Source of the DNA: Puffinus mauretanicus | Taxonomy: Eukaryota > Chordata > Aves > Procellariiformes > Procellariidae | Reading direction: 5' to 3' | DNA: 64,000 nt | Assembly: GCA_023333565.1 (NCBI GenBank) | Contig: JAJKFH010002311.1 | Location: 62,001-126,000, forward strand | Shown: positions 24,738-37,624 of the stretch, one piece after another | Position numbering within the stretch: the first letter of the stretch is position 1 | Layout: each line of letters begins with the position of its first letter | Position numbers and translations under genes: made by a program | Notes under the pieces: generated by a model | Databases searched by the model: none | The model's input: only the letters and a program-made list of their open reading frames with translations | Told to the model about the DNA's origin: nothing

Positions 24738-27700
24738 TACAGCAACCTCTCCAGAGCATCGCGTCGGTCCGTGGCAGAGGTCGGAGCTTCCTCCGGCACA
24801 GCCCTCACCTTGGGTCCCGCTCTTGCAGCTGGTGGCACATCGCAATTGCTGTGAGCCTGGCGAATACTTTGAAGGAAGTATAAAGGCAAAAACCCCTCCT
24901 GTTGAAATCGTACTGAAAATTAAATAGTTGCATAAAAATTTAAGTTTGATATGAAAGCACACAGTACGAGATAGTCTACTGAGTTCCCACCCTAAAGGTT
25001 CAACTGTTTGTTAGGCATCCAGTGTTCACCCTCACGGTAAATCAAGGCTTTAAAAAAATCAGCAGGAGGTTTTAGAGGTCGCTGTCAGGGTGCAGCAGGC
25101 TCGGGGCTGGCCACACCGGGGGTCCGAGCCTGGGGGGACCCGTGGGGGACCCCAGCGTGGGCAGTGCCCTCACAGGCACAGTCCCACGTCTGACCCTGGC
25201 AGGCAGAGCCAGGGCTGGCAGCAGGGTCCACTTCAGAGCCCCTTATAATTTTGGAAGAGAAAATAACCTCACAGCCTTATTTTTATCATTTTGTCCATTA
25301 AAGATGGGTAAAAATTATTCAGTGAGTGACTTACGGACTTGTGATAACAACGGAATGGTAAACAGCAAAACCTGATCTGAACCCTGCTTAGTCTGTCGTA
25401 CCTACGAGCCAGGTTCAAATGCCACGATACAATCTTTGCAGGCAGAGAAATTGGATTGACCCATTCCGAAAGCCTTTCTCCACCTCCCTTCCGTGGGAAG
25501 AATACAAACAATTATACAAGCCCAACATGCAAGAAATGGCTTGGCTTCAGATAAGGCAAAATTTTACATTTGCACTGCATGCATGCAAATAATAATCTAG
25601 GTAGCAAAGTCAACTGCTGAGCATCATCTCCCTACTCACTACATTTTTTTATTACTACTTCTTAGAGCTGTCCAAAAATGTCCGTCCTGCGTAATTAAAA
25701 CCAACTCCAGTTTGTGGTACAAAAGGTATAACTAGAATTTTGATGTACCTTATACATACCATAGTTTGAACACCTTCAGATCTGGCAGGCAGATGGAGTT
25801 TAACAGGAAATAATTACATCAACAGATGCTACCACCTAGTTATCTTTGCTCAGTCTGGGAATAAATTGAGGGGTAAGGCAAGAACATGTTTTCTTATAGG
25901 GCCGCCATCTGCTAATTTGCGAAGCTGTTGTCACTGATGACTCAGTATCACTTGTATACATAAAAATATTACTAATATCATTCTCAAGACAGCTATTATT
26001 ATATATGAACTTTATTATAACAATTGACTAGCACCAAGATGATAGCAATAAGAAAATATTGTAACTAATGAGCCTAACAGGAAAATAACTTTAAATAGAA
26101 TTAGTTGAGAAAGGGCAGTTATTTCTCTTGGGAACCTTTAGATAACAAACCTGTTTTTTATCCTTCTTTTCTGTCATATTCTGTTAAGAAAGGGAAATGT
26201 TTGTTGCTTGACATCAGACAGAGCTTTTCCAGTTGTGGAAACTTATCGTCTTCACAAAAAAAAGAAAAAAAGGGTTTTGTTTATCAGAGTTTATAAAGAA
26301 AATAACCAACTATTGGATTGCCAGCAGCAGAGATGAAGAGTTAGAATTACTTGTTTTATAAGACAAGATGATGGGAGACCACGAGGTGTAAAGGTGTTCC
26401 AGCACACACGGGGCACCAGGCGCCTGCTGAGTATGTCGCTCATCTCATCAGGATTAGAAAAGGAAAAAAGAAGCTGATGGAAAGATGACAACTGAGCAGA
26501 GGGTAAAAAACCCTCATTCTTCACAGCCACTAAACTAGTAAAAATGACTCCACAGACCAGGAAGGCTTGCATGATTTGAGTTCTGTAGTGAATATACATA
26601 TAACCAAACCACAAGTCAACCCCCCATTTTGACCCGGCAGACAGATAACGAATTAGCTTTAAACGTCCACTTTTCCTTCCCGTGGCCCAGTGCGCTGCAC
26701 CTCTGCACACGAAGGACATGCACTGGTCTTCCCGTCTTACTGGCTGGATTTGACATTGCTCCCTTGCTCCAGCAAAGAACCAGCAGCCTGTCGCTGCTTC
26801 ACAACCAAACGGAAAGATAAATTTATGTCCCAGGCAGTTACTACTCTACCATCCACAAGGAACCAGATACGCTCAAACAGCACGCTTGTGCACCCTTCAA
26901 CTTTCCCAAAGAATACGAATATTTTCATATATGTGAAAATTAGATGCAGCCCTTAGAGCCCTCAGAAGTTGTCAGATCAGTCTCTGTGTCGAGCTGCATG
27001 GGCCGGTATGAAGAGAGACAGCCAAGCCCGCTGCTCTGCAGACCTTCAGTTCTGCGGCTTCTCCCAAGCACGCGTCCTCTGGCGGGAGCGCCTGCTGCCT
27101 CCCCTCAGCCTCCCTAAGGGGATCGCCGGCATTTCACGCCGCACGCCTACGGCAGTGCTAGGCCCAGCATTTCTTTTTCACCTCTTTTCTATTTTCACCT
27201 TTTCTGTTCACCGCCCACTCCATCCCCTCCCTCCGGTGCCCTTCACCCCATTCCCCACACCCTGAACCGCAGGAGGGTCAGCAAGCCCAGCCTGGCTCAT
27301 AAATGTACCCTGTAGAGAAAGGCAGGTTTTGGGAGGGGCCGAGTTCCCTTGCAGCCTGCTAAGGGCAGTGGGTGCTGAAAAATGTGGATTTACTGTCAGA
27401 GCTGGTGACGGGAAGCCCCTTACGCTGTACCCTCGATCGGCAGCTGTACGCTGCCGTTCACCCACTAGAGAGCGTGTGACTGCACAAAACCAACACAGCA
27501 ACGAATTCAGGCGAATAAAAGATCGCATTTTTCCAGAGACATACACCACCTTGTATTCTACGAAAAGAAAGGGACTGTTACAACCTCACACATCGAAAGC
27601 ACCTCGTTTTAGAGGGCTCCACCATTACCTGGGACATCTGGTCCTGTCTCGAGCGGGCGCAGGTACCCTGACTCCCAGCCCTGGGCTCTTCCACCAGGAC

Positions 27701-28260
27701 CTTGCCGACATTCTTGGAGACAGTGACAGACCTCTGCCCGATGACCCTTAACACAGCAAAGCTGGAAAGAAAATTCTTGCTTTTGATGTACAAGGACACT
27801 ATCAGAATAATTTCACAACTGGCTCTATGAGGCAAATTTTATTACACGACTCAATTTTGGGGACCAAAATCTGCATGTGTAGTCTTGCAATACAGTGAAA
27901 TGGAGAGTGATATTTTAAGCTAACGTGTAGCAGCATTTACTTTATATACCACGTAGGGTATCTGTATCTGTTTGCATTTCTTTTGTAGACATGTTTAAAT
28001 GCCAAATACTCTTAAGAATGATGGGCTGTTAAATTATACATTCACAGACACAATATGAAAGAAGTCTTTTTAGAAGCTTATTTAAAAGAAGTGTATCAGG
28101 CAAAAGGAAAAACGTTCAGGTTAATTTCTCTGCAGCAGCATTAATTGCCTCATGCTGGCCATGCTCAATGTTTCTGGTCTCTGACCCCCAGGGTTGAGGG
28201 AGCAGGGGCAGATGCTTTTTGATCCTGCCTGCTGGAATGCTGCTTGTAGACTTTGTGCTG
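24738..28260. other. Intergenic sequence, no gene recognised
   Basis: Mixed composition with GC-richer segments near 25080-25240 and 27060-27700. The longest open frames (26291-26719 minus, 27329-27751 plus) show no domain and overlap frames on the other strand. No repeat family was recognised. Confidence 0.7.
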
Positions 28261-28265
28261 CAGGT
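28261..28265. repeat. Left target-site duplication of the solo LTR
   Basis: CAGGT, identical to 28857-28861 directly after the LTR. The exact match fixes both LTR ends. Confidence 0.88.
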
Positions 28266-28856
28266 TGTTCTGCTTTAACCCCAGCCGGCAACTAAACCCC
28301 ACCCAGCCGCTCACTCACTCCCCCCCCCGGTGGGTTGGGGGAGAGAATCAAAAGAGTAAAAGTGAGAAAACTCGTGGGCTAAGATAAAGACAGTTTAACA
28401 GGTAAAGCAAAAACCGCGCACGCAAGCAAAGCAAACCAAGGAATCCATTCACTACTTCCCATCGGCAGGCAGGTGCTCAGCCATCTCCAGGACAGCAGGG
28501 CTCCATCACGCGTAACGGTGACTTGGGAAGACAAACGCCATCACGCCGAACGTCCCTCCCTCCTCCTTCTCCCCCCAGCTTTATATACTGAGCATGACGT
28601 CCTATGGTATGGGATATCCCCTGGGTCAGTTGGGGTCAGCTGTCCCAGCTGTGTCCCCTCCCAACTCCTTGTGCACCCCCAGCCTGCTCGCTGGTGGGGT
28701 GAGGAGCAGAAAAGGCCTTGGCTGTGTGTAAGCAATGCTCAGCAGGAACTAAAACATCCCTGTGTTATCAGCACTGTTTGCAGCACAAATCCAAAACACA
28801 GCCCCATACCAGCTACTATGAAGAAAATTAACTCTGTCCCAGCCAAAACCAGCACA
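28266..28856 (-). mobile_element. Solo LTR of an avian endogenous retrovirus (ERVL-like)
   Basis: A 591-bp unit bounded by TG...CA and flanked by a perfect 5-bp target-site duplication CAGGT (28261-28265 and 28857-28861). Read on the minus strand it begins TGTGCTGGTTTTGGCTGGGA, a start common to LTRs in bird genomes, and has a TATA-box-like CAGTATATAAAGC near 28576-28588. No retroviral gene lies next to it, so it is a solo LTR left by recombination between two LTRs. Assignment to the ERVL class is inferred from the 5-bp duplication and resemblance. Confidence 0.9.
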
Positions 28857-28861
28857 CAGGT
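28857..28861. repeat. Right target-site duplication of the solo LTR
   Basis: CAGGT, identical to 28261-28265 directly before the LTR. Confidence 0.88.
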
Positions 28862-31039
28862 CAATTAGGATTAACAGTTAGTCACTTCAAATGACTAAGA
28901 GCAACATGAACGGGCAACACAGAAGTGAGAAGCTCTCCAAAAAGACACAATTTCCTGGTCTCTGCCATGCAAGCTGTAGAAGAGAGCAGAGCTGTAGGCC
29001 ACTGCAGACCAGCGTCCAAAAGCTTTCTTTTGTGAAGTGCTGCGGTTTCAAAATTTTTGTTACGATGGGAACAAAGGCATCTTTTTACTTTACATCTCCA
29101 GACAGAGAGAAGGACACTACAGAACACGGTATCATTACTTATCATAGCAGTAAGCAAGTCAAACGCCCATTCGAGTCCCTTCTACAGCCCAGGTATCCTG
29201 GGCACTGGGCTAAACCCAGCACATGAACTCACTGGCCGGTACAACCTCAGTGGGCAGCTCCTCAGGCTGCACGAGCCTCCTTGCAGGCAGGAGGTCTTCT
29301 CAGAGAACTGGAATCAGATTTTTTGTTCAACCTGAACTATTCTCTCCCCTTCCAGAAATTTGCTTTGGGTTGAAGATATTAATGACAATTTTTCATCACA
29401 AGCAATATGTTTTTGGCAGAACATAGCTGTAGGCAGAAACGTCTTCTTGATAGAAAGGCTTCTTGCTAAATGTTTTTTTATACTAGCTCTTGTCTTCATC
29501 ATAAATAACTTCAGAACGAGCAAAGTAACCAGTCTCAACCTCAGTAATACAGTCTGAATCTGACCAATTTATTGGTATTGCTTCAGGGAGTGTTTTAATA
29601 GTAATAACTTTCTCACATGAGAATTGAAATAAAAACTGCTGCATGCTAAGTAGAATTTGCACTTTAGAAATATCTTTTTGCATCCCAGAGAATGAATGAC
29701 CTCACAACCAGTTGTCAAGCTGCATGGAAGCCAAAAACCCAAGAAATTCAGCTTAGAAACATCAGTCCAAAGCTAGAGGCCAAGTTTGGAGGACCACCAG
29801 TGAATGACAGATCCACACAAATTTCAGAGTTTAATTTATTGTAGATTATCAAGTGCTGAAGATCTGAGCTGAATATACCCAAATCAAAAGGAATGGACAT
29901 CTGATTATCTATTACCTTTATGTAAAGCAGTGCTACAGCTGCGAGAGGATGCCAAAGAATAAGGTGCAGATGAGCTGCGACCTCTTCCATCCATCCACAA
30001 TCCAAAGTTTAGTGAATATACCTACTTCAGTCAAGTGCTCCCTTTACACAGGAAGAGGATAAACCAACAAACTTCTTCAGCCAAAGCTTATACAGACAAG
30101 TCTTGTGGGAAAAGGAGTGTTCTAAGTGCCATTTATTGTGAAATTAAATGGCAAAGTTTAATATTAACATTAAACACCAGACTAGGAAGTTTTTTAACTA
30201 TTCATTAACTGCAGAGCAGCGTAGATAAAAGTGTCCAGGTCAGCCTTAGAACAAGGGGTTGCACTGCCAAACTGTTGCACATCCACCAGAAACAGAGGAT
30301 GACACACAAATTCTCAAGTAGGAATTTGGAGGTAGTCCCTGCAATGTGAGCCCAGTGTGCCGGACTCAAAGAGTTACGGCTGGAGAAAGAATGTCGAAAA
30401 GAACTTGGAAATTCAGCGGATAAACAGATCACCCAAAGGCGTCCTGGGCTTCTCAAAAGGAATGGTGCTGGTGCTTGCCAAATCAATGAGTGCTCAGGCA
30501 GCAGTGACAAACTTAGCTGCACAGATGTGGATTCTAGAAAAGGATATCAATTAAAAACCAGACCACGGTGGAAAGGAGGATGAGAGTTCAGTGGTTGTTT
30601 GCAATACACTTCTAATACTCTACACTCATATTACATCGCCCATGCTTTCATTAAGAGAAAATATTGCACTGTGTTAAGGCCCATTTAAAACAATGACAAT
30701 CACATATATATGTGCACATAAGCTTCGTATTTTTAAACAAACACGGCGTGCAGTAACTAAGAGTTATAATGCAAAAATATTTCCGTAATTTTTAAATTAA
30801 ACTTATTAACAATCTACAGAGTTCTTCAAAAAGCATCCTTAGAATTTATGGCTTTAGGTGGTACCAGGAGATTTAATTTATCACTTTGGCTCATCAGGTA
30901 AAAGAGTTCATGACTTAATTAGCTCTGTGCACTCGATCGAGTATTTATTTCACTCATGTTTCTCTGTTAATCATGCAATTCTGCATGAATTTTCTCCTGC
31001 TGTGTTTGACAAAAGCTAGCTCCCAGCAAGCGGGCGAGT

Positions 31040-31290
31040 TCTAGCACTTGCAATTTTTGTGCCTCCGAAGCCCTTCGCGACACGACAGCGTTTGTAGTGG
31101 GACGGTGTTAAGCACCCGTTTCTCCGCCGCTCTGAGGGCCGCCCCAGCAAAGCCCAGGAGGGGCGCGGGGAGCTGGCGGTGGCTCGCTGACCTCAGCCTA
31201 GGGCAGAGCAGCTTCCAGCGGAGAGGCCGTGACAGAGAGGCCGAGGGGGGCAGTGGCACAGGTCCGAGTCCAGCGCCGGTTTTATGCCAG
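31040..31290. promoter_or_regulatory. Small CpG-rich patch
   Basis: A GC- and CpG-rich interval with GGGGCGCGGGG-type sequence inside AT-rich surroundings. Paired open frames on both strands (31041-31304 minus, 31048-31368 plus) follow from the composition. It could be a minor promoter or enhancer, or a GC-biased conversion patch. There is no other evidence. Confidence 0.4.
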
Positions 31291-34200
31291 CTGGGTGTTG
31301 CCACTGTTTCTGAAGGGCTGCAGAAACACAGCGTTTTCTCTCTCTTTTCTATACTTCGTACAGTATAGAAACTGAATAGTTTAACGGGGGTTTCGCTGAC
31401 ATTTATGAACTACTGTTGGGCTCACCGTTGTCTCATCTGACCCCACAGGAACAAGAGACACTCCTCAAAAAAGAAGAGCCAAACAAAATACATTGCACAC
31501 AGGTAGGAAATGGTTTGCTCCCATACATCCCATCAAGGAAAGTGTGTTTTAACACATGAGGGAGCTGCTGTGTCATAACCAGGATTATGCCAGTGAAGAT
31601 AGCATGACAGAAATTAGCAGGGAGTCTCCCACTGTAATTTGTAACAAGTCCTACCTCCGATTTCTGTGCTGCAAAACCCACTCCACCTTCAACCAGCAAA
31701 TCCTTTCAGTGATTGCAATGTAGTGTGCAAGCAGCTGCAGTTCTCTGCCTGCCAGGACAGGTAAATGGCTTGGCATGAAGCACAGCTATTTTCTGATTAA
31801 AATGAACCCATTATTTCCACTAAAAGCAGAGCTGATAATCTAATGGGTGTTTCAAATAAAATGTTTTCTTTGCAGCTGCAACATTGAAAGAGAGTCTGTG
31901 GCAGTTTTCTGCATATCACCAAGACAGGCATGAAGCAAAACCTACAAAACTTTGACAATCAGCAAATCAATATTTTATAGCTACTCTGTACCTTCCTTGA
32001 AAGACTGTAATGCTTCTTATAGACAAAAAAAAAAATCAAATTTGGTACATTCTGACAATCTCAAAGCAGTTCTTAAAAATTTCTGAACCAATCCTCAGTT
32101 GGTCCTGTGAGGCAGGTATCATGGGTACTACTGGCATTCAACAGAAGGGAAAAGAAAGGAGGAAAGCTGATGGGCATGAAGACGGCAGGATATGAACAGA
32201 GAAGAATCCTGGGAACACTTTAAATACCTACAGCACTGAAAACCAGCACATTCAGAGGGGAATTAATTTGAGCAGTTTCAGCTCTGTAGAGGCTAGACAG
32301 ATAGGCTTCTCCAGGTCTCTAGGCTGCCTGATGGTCATCAATAGGAGAGGCATCTACCTCCACAGGGTAACTTGTGCCGTCCTACCATATATGCCAAAAC
32401 ACATCCTCTTATAGGATATCAGAAAGTAGAGCTGCCTCATCTTTAGAGAGGTGAAATAAATCCTAACCACCACGTTAAGTCATAAGAGAGCCCAGGAAAC
32501 GTCTGAGAGCTGTTTGATCTTATGTGTAGTAAAGTAATTTGCATAACAGGTTGAAGACTTTCCATACTAATGTCAATTGACTTTGAAAAATGAAAGCAGG
32601 GTGCTAGCAAATGACAGAAATGATTCTGTCTGAAGAACGGACGGGGAAGTCCTAGCCACTTCCTCCTGCATCCGCTGAGATGCGGGTGCGGAGGCTGGTC
32701 GCTGTGGCCACACACACCCACATGGGTCCTGGTCTCACGCTCACCGTGCGTGGCAACAAAAAAGGATGGGAGACAGCATTTTTTCTTATTAGCTCTTAAA
32801 ATAAGCCTGGTATGACTAAATTGCAGCAGTGGTACTTCAGAAATTAAGTAACTGCTTAATTTCCATAGCATGGAGGTGTTCTTACTCCACTCCTGTACTA
32901 TTGCAATTACTAAACTAAAAGGATGATCAAACTTCAAAAAAAAAAAAAAAAATCCAAACCCCCAGAATTCCCAACCCCTCCTCCCACAGCTGATACTCTA
33001 AACCTATCTCCAATTCATAGCAAACACCTCAGATCTCAAAATGCCACGCTCCAAAAAGTGAGCAGATCTTCCTCTGTCTGAATTAAAATTCTGTGCAAGG
33101 AAGGAGTAATACTGAGATGCATTATACTTACAGTAGTCAGGAATATATGTCAAAGTGAACATAGCCCTGAAGCTTAATGTATGTGAGAGCTGCCAGAGCT
33201 ATTAATTAGCTGACAGAATGAGGAAAAGTAGTTGATGCATGAACAAAAGCAACAACTAGAGACAGCAAAAGCAGCAGTGAAATCTCTTAGTGAAGATACA
33301 CAGTGTGGATGGTCTTCTGTAGCCAGAGACAGTTTAAGGACTCTCAAGATAAAAGGTTGTTTCACTGAGGACGTAGCTTGCAGGGCTTTATGTAGATACA
33401 GAAGGTAAATTTGCTTATACCATTTCTGTGGACGATATTTCTCCAATCCGGTAGCAACAGTGCTTTGATTGGACTGCAAGAGGAAATGACTTGAGCAAGT
33501 CAAAAGATGGCACTGTTCAAATACCTCCTGCTGTTCAAATAGCTGCATTTTGAGAGAAATAACAATGTCTCATACTGGGCAAAGAAAACTCGAAAAACTC
33601 CATTACGTCAATGCACTACGTGAACTAAACTGAGGATAACACTTTACCCATGGTATTTGGCTATTGTCTTCCCACAATCTCAGTATTAGGTACAAAGTTC
33701 ACTGGTTTCCGTGACCTCTGGTGTCAAATGGTGCACTCCAGGAACACCAGCTGATCGTCTCTACCACAAGAAGGTTTCAGACCCTAGCTGTGCCAAAAAT
33801 CAGGTCAGAGAATTACTGCAGTTAATATTTCTAGCCAGGGTCAACCTGAGTTCCAAAATGATATTCTGACCACTTGATGCCTGCACGAAGTAATAACTGT
33901 TCTGACGTTCTCACAGTGTGTGACAAATGGTGAACAGTGCACTAGGACAGACTTATGCAGACCTGTAAAACCCTTCCTACTAAACCTACCAACAGCATTA
34001 TGATTTTAGAGTGCTATTCAAGAAACACCTCAAGAGAGAAATCTTCTGCCCTACAGAACTTGGACAAAGTGGAGAAGACAGAAAACAAAGTGGACTAGCA
34101 GAGAAAGATGCTCATATAGGACAATACAAATGTCTTACTGCTTATAATGGTACGGATCTCCTTTGGCGGTTTGCCACGACGCAGAACGACACAAGAGGAT

Positions 34201-35079
34201 GCTTACCCAAAGCCACTGGCAGCTGGTGCCGTGTTAAATCCCAGCACTGTCTTCTATAGATCGGCGAAGAGCATGGCCAGCATAGTCAGCGAAGGCCAAG
34301 GATGTGAAATTCAAAACGCAGACCAAGGACCAAATGAATCCCAAACCATTAACTTTGGAGAACTCTTTCTTTATAAGCCTCTCGCACTCCTCTATTCCTA
34401 TTGCTCGCTAGAAATAGGATCACTCTCAGAAGTTTAATGCTGCATTAACAACAGCTTCTTGCGTTTAAATTACTCCACCTTACTGCAGTGTAGGGAGGGA
34501 AAATGGAAGAAGTGTATTGGCCTTTCTGAAGCATATGAACTCTTCCTTTGCCAGAGAAGCCTGAGCTTATTTGGATCACCTTAAAACCTTTCTTCCAAAC
34601 CTATTCAACATCCAAAACCAAATAACAAACACGTAAGTAACTTACCCTAGCAGACACTTCAAGCAAAAAATAAGTATTATCCCCAAACAATTGCACTTCA
34701 GGGAAAAATCCCCAAGGCTTCAGTTCAGAAAGGGCATCACAAGCCACAGAGAGCTTTAACAAATGCCTAGGTTTAGTCCTGTATTTTAATCCCACTGATT
34801 TCACAGGGATTTAAATGTTGGCTTAATTTATGACTGCTGCACTTTTAAAGTGCTTTACTGGATATGGGCCAAAGGAAAGTATGTGTCTTGCAGCTTGTCC
34901 TTAAGAACCGGAATATTTCACCCTTAACATCAATGATTAAAACAGTCAAAGCAGCTCCTAAAGGCAGTGATACAGTAAGAAAATGCCTTTCCATCCCCAC
35001 TCCCTTTTTAAGTAGGGCTCAGAACGGCAGTTTTCCTCCACAGGCCCTACTGCCACGGGTAGAGTTTTGTCAGACGATT

Positions 35080-35120
35080 TGCACAGGTCCCTCTCCAATC
35101 TCTACAGTTCTGTGATGTTC
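35080..35120 (+). repeat. Possible CR1 3'-end relic
   Basis: A short match to the CR1 3' terminal block: AGGTCCCTCTCCAATCTCTA, then a TTCTGTGAT octamer-like stretch. It is too short and diverged for a firm call. Confidence 0.4.
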
Positions 35121-35874
35121 TCTTCACCATGTTCAAATATAGCTACAGTTCAAGCATCTTAGGTATAGATCCTCAAAGTTAACCAGTTCCTACCTAGGCT
35201 GACAAAGACTGCGTGCCATCGGAGCACGTACTAAACTTGAGAACCAATGGACGCACGTTAGAGCTCTCCAGTGGCAAGAAGCTCCCCGCGCGCTGACCAG
35301 CTGTGCCACCGTCAGGCACCGGCTGCCTGCCCGCAGCTGGCTCTAGGTCGTGCCAGGGACACTACTCACCCATCAGCACTGCTGCTCCTGCAAGCCCTTC
35401 CCGTGCCACGAAGGAGCGCGCCTGCAAATAGACAAGCAAATACAGTCAGTGAGTTCCCCGGCCTCTCCCTGGACAACTTTTAAGGTTTAATAATTGGATT
35501 CTTTCTCTATCCACATTTCTCAAGGAAATTGTCCAAATATTACTGCAACTCATTTGGATGCCTTTGTGAAGTGATGGAGAAGGATCATTTAGGTTTAGCC
35601 AGCAGTACAGTTGGGATATCAGAAGCTAGAAGGCACATAAACTTGCAAAAAAAAAATCTTTTAAGGTCATAGTTTGAGAAACCTGTACAGGCTCAGGGGG
35701 CAGATATGTTTAACTTGAGCTGAAGCTCATGATTCAGATCTCCCCTTCTTTTTTGTTAAGGAAGCTATTTTATTATATGCATTGTTTTAACACAGTTTGG
35801 GGGTTTTTAAACTGGGAGGAGTAGAAGAGTATAACAACTACGTATGCACAGATATATCGTTTTGTGGACAACAG

Positions 35875-35880
35875 TTTATT
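35875..35880 (-). terminator. Candidate distal poly(A) signal of MALT1
   Basis: AATAAA in the sense direction about 1.75 kb after the stop, followed within 50 bases by a T/G-containing stretch. A further AATAAA lies at 35769-35774. Confidence 0.45.
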
Positions 35881-36107
35881 ACACAGTAAGAAACAGAAAA
35901 AGCTTTTATACAAGTTAGAAAACTGTGACAAAGTATCAGCTAAGTATTACAGTACTAGACCATGTCTAAAACTATAATTTTTCATTTATAAGTCAATTAC
36001 ACAGAATAATTAATGCACAGGTACATCCCATTCATCAATAAATATTTCACTATTTAATACCCTCCAAAGGAGAAAGTCAGAAACTCAAGCTCATTTGCAG
36101 ATTAGTT

Positions 36108-36113
36108 TTTATT
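36108..36113 (-). terminator. Candidate proximal poly(A) signal of MALT1
   Basis: This is the first canonical AATAAA after the stop codon in the sense direction, about 1.5 kb downstream. A T/G-containing stretch follows within 30-40 bases. Confidence 0.45.
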
Positions 36114-37624
36114 TGAATGAATATAAATTCATTTGCCTGGAAAACAACTGAGTAGGGTTTTTTGTTTGTTTGTTTTTTAAAATCACCACAGAAAAGCAAC
36201 GGCTGGTGTCCAGGAACACCATCCCGGCACCTTTGAAGAACCCCAAAGTTTTCACTCATCTCGCCCATTCATTTTTAGCCTTCAGCATGTCTTACTGCCT
36301 GACTAACTATATAATTTGCTTGCTAACAATACTTTGCTTGCTATGAACAGGCACTTTTTCCTCACGTTTCCATTTAGTGTTCTTGCAGAACATGAAAAGA
36401 CCACCTTTCCAGAATCAGATCAGTAAAAGTCCTAAGTGTGTAACATAAGAGAAAGTTTATCATAATAAGAACAATCCACCACAGTACGAATCTGTGACTT
36501 TGCTCCCTCTGATGATTTATAAACTAGTTCTCTTAAAAAAACAAAAAACCCAACAAAACAAAAAAAAGCGGTAATGTTAGTTTACTAGCTCAGTTCAGGT
36601 TTTGTCTTCCTTGCACAGCTCTTCATCCATCTGTCACTTGCTGCCAGACATTGGACAACTGACCATGACAGAGGAGAACACAGGCAAAGCTGATTACTAG
36701 CTACATCCAAGGGACTGGAATGTCAGTGACTGATCCTAATACATACATGAGGAAGGAAAGAAACTGAGGCTTGAAGGAAACATATTCTTAACACTGGAAT
36801 ATTAAAACACGGTATCTTCACCTCTTTGCCCAGTTCATTTATGTTATGTGTCATTTTATATACTCAATAGGAGGCTGTTACAACATACATAAACACATAA
36901 AACCTTATTTTAATGCAGTATGTAAAAAGAAACCCCTGGATATTGAACAACTGAAACTGAAAGACGGAAGAGAGAAAGGTGTATTTATCATTTTGGGGCT
37001 AATGGATTTTTTAAAATCATGTTGAATCATAGAGGACATGGAAATTAATTTTCCTCCTTAATTCTGTCAACATTTTTTCCTCTGACAGCTATACATGTTT
37101 ATCTTGTTTTTGTATAGGATAAGCAATTCCTCTCTGAAAACATTAGATTTACGAAACATACATTTACAGTAAATCTTACAACTCCAGCTGGTACTGGAGA
37201 AGCAGCTGGGAAGATCCAAGGCTTTACTATCTCAAGAGAAACTTTGACACCACAGCCAGGCTTTTACGCATTCATCCCCTAACAGAGATTGGCAGCTTCC
37301 TCACAGAAATGCATGATTGCCTCTGTTCGTTAGCTGCTTGACTGCCAGAGAATGGAATAGGAAACTCTGAGGAGTTCAGGTTTTTCCCTAAATCAAATGT
37401 CAAACGGTAGGAGAAGAAAAAAAAAAAGCCTTTTTCATTCCTAAATCTATCAGTTCAGTTTTGTCGCTTTGGATCTGAAAAATTTTCATCACAACCTCGT
37501 TCCCAGTACCACCTCTAGGTTCTCCAATCCTTTGTCCTGAAGCCCCAAACTCCAGGAGACATAAGCAGAGTGGAAGGTTCCTTATTCAAGGATGATACTG
37601 TGGTCTATTCTGAACACATCACAG

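Larger units (their letters stand above)
28857..35079. other. Intergenic sequence, no gene recognised
   Basis: Mostly AT-rich sequence with scattered short open frames on both strands that lack domains, exon-like splice sites or homology I recognise. A CpG-rich patch at 31040-31290 is listed separately. Poly(A) runs occur at about 32017-32032 and 32936-32953. Confidence 0.7.
35855..37624 (-). other. MALT1: MALT1 3' untranslated region (3' end uncertain)
   Basis: The region follows the MALT1 stop codon on the minus strand, is AT-rich and has no other gene. Sense-direction AATAAA hexamers occur at 36108-36113, 35875-35880 and 35769-35774. The boundary is set just past the second. The true end could be near 36.09, 35.85 or 35.75 kb, and alternative polyadenylation is plausible. 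Confidence 0.6.

Noticed and set aside
24411..24962. 183-codon frame across the minisatellite and its plus-strand counterpart
   Set aside because: The 17-bp perfect repeat without stops keeps all frames open and makes a repetitive peptide. There is no similarity to any protein.
28473..28868. 131-codon frame in the LTR
   Set aside because: It is antisense to the LTR, and LTRs of this kind do not encode protein. There is no domain.
34011..34437. Two overlapping plus-strand frames (82 and 96 codons) upstream of the MALT1 3' end
   Set aside because: No recognisable domain, no splice or promoter context. They may be an old repeat but I could not support a family.
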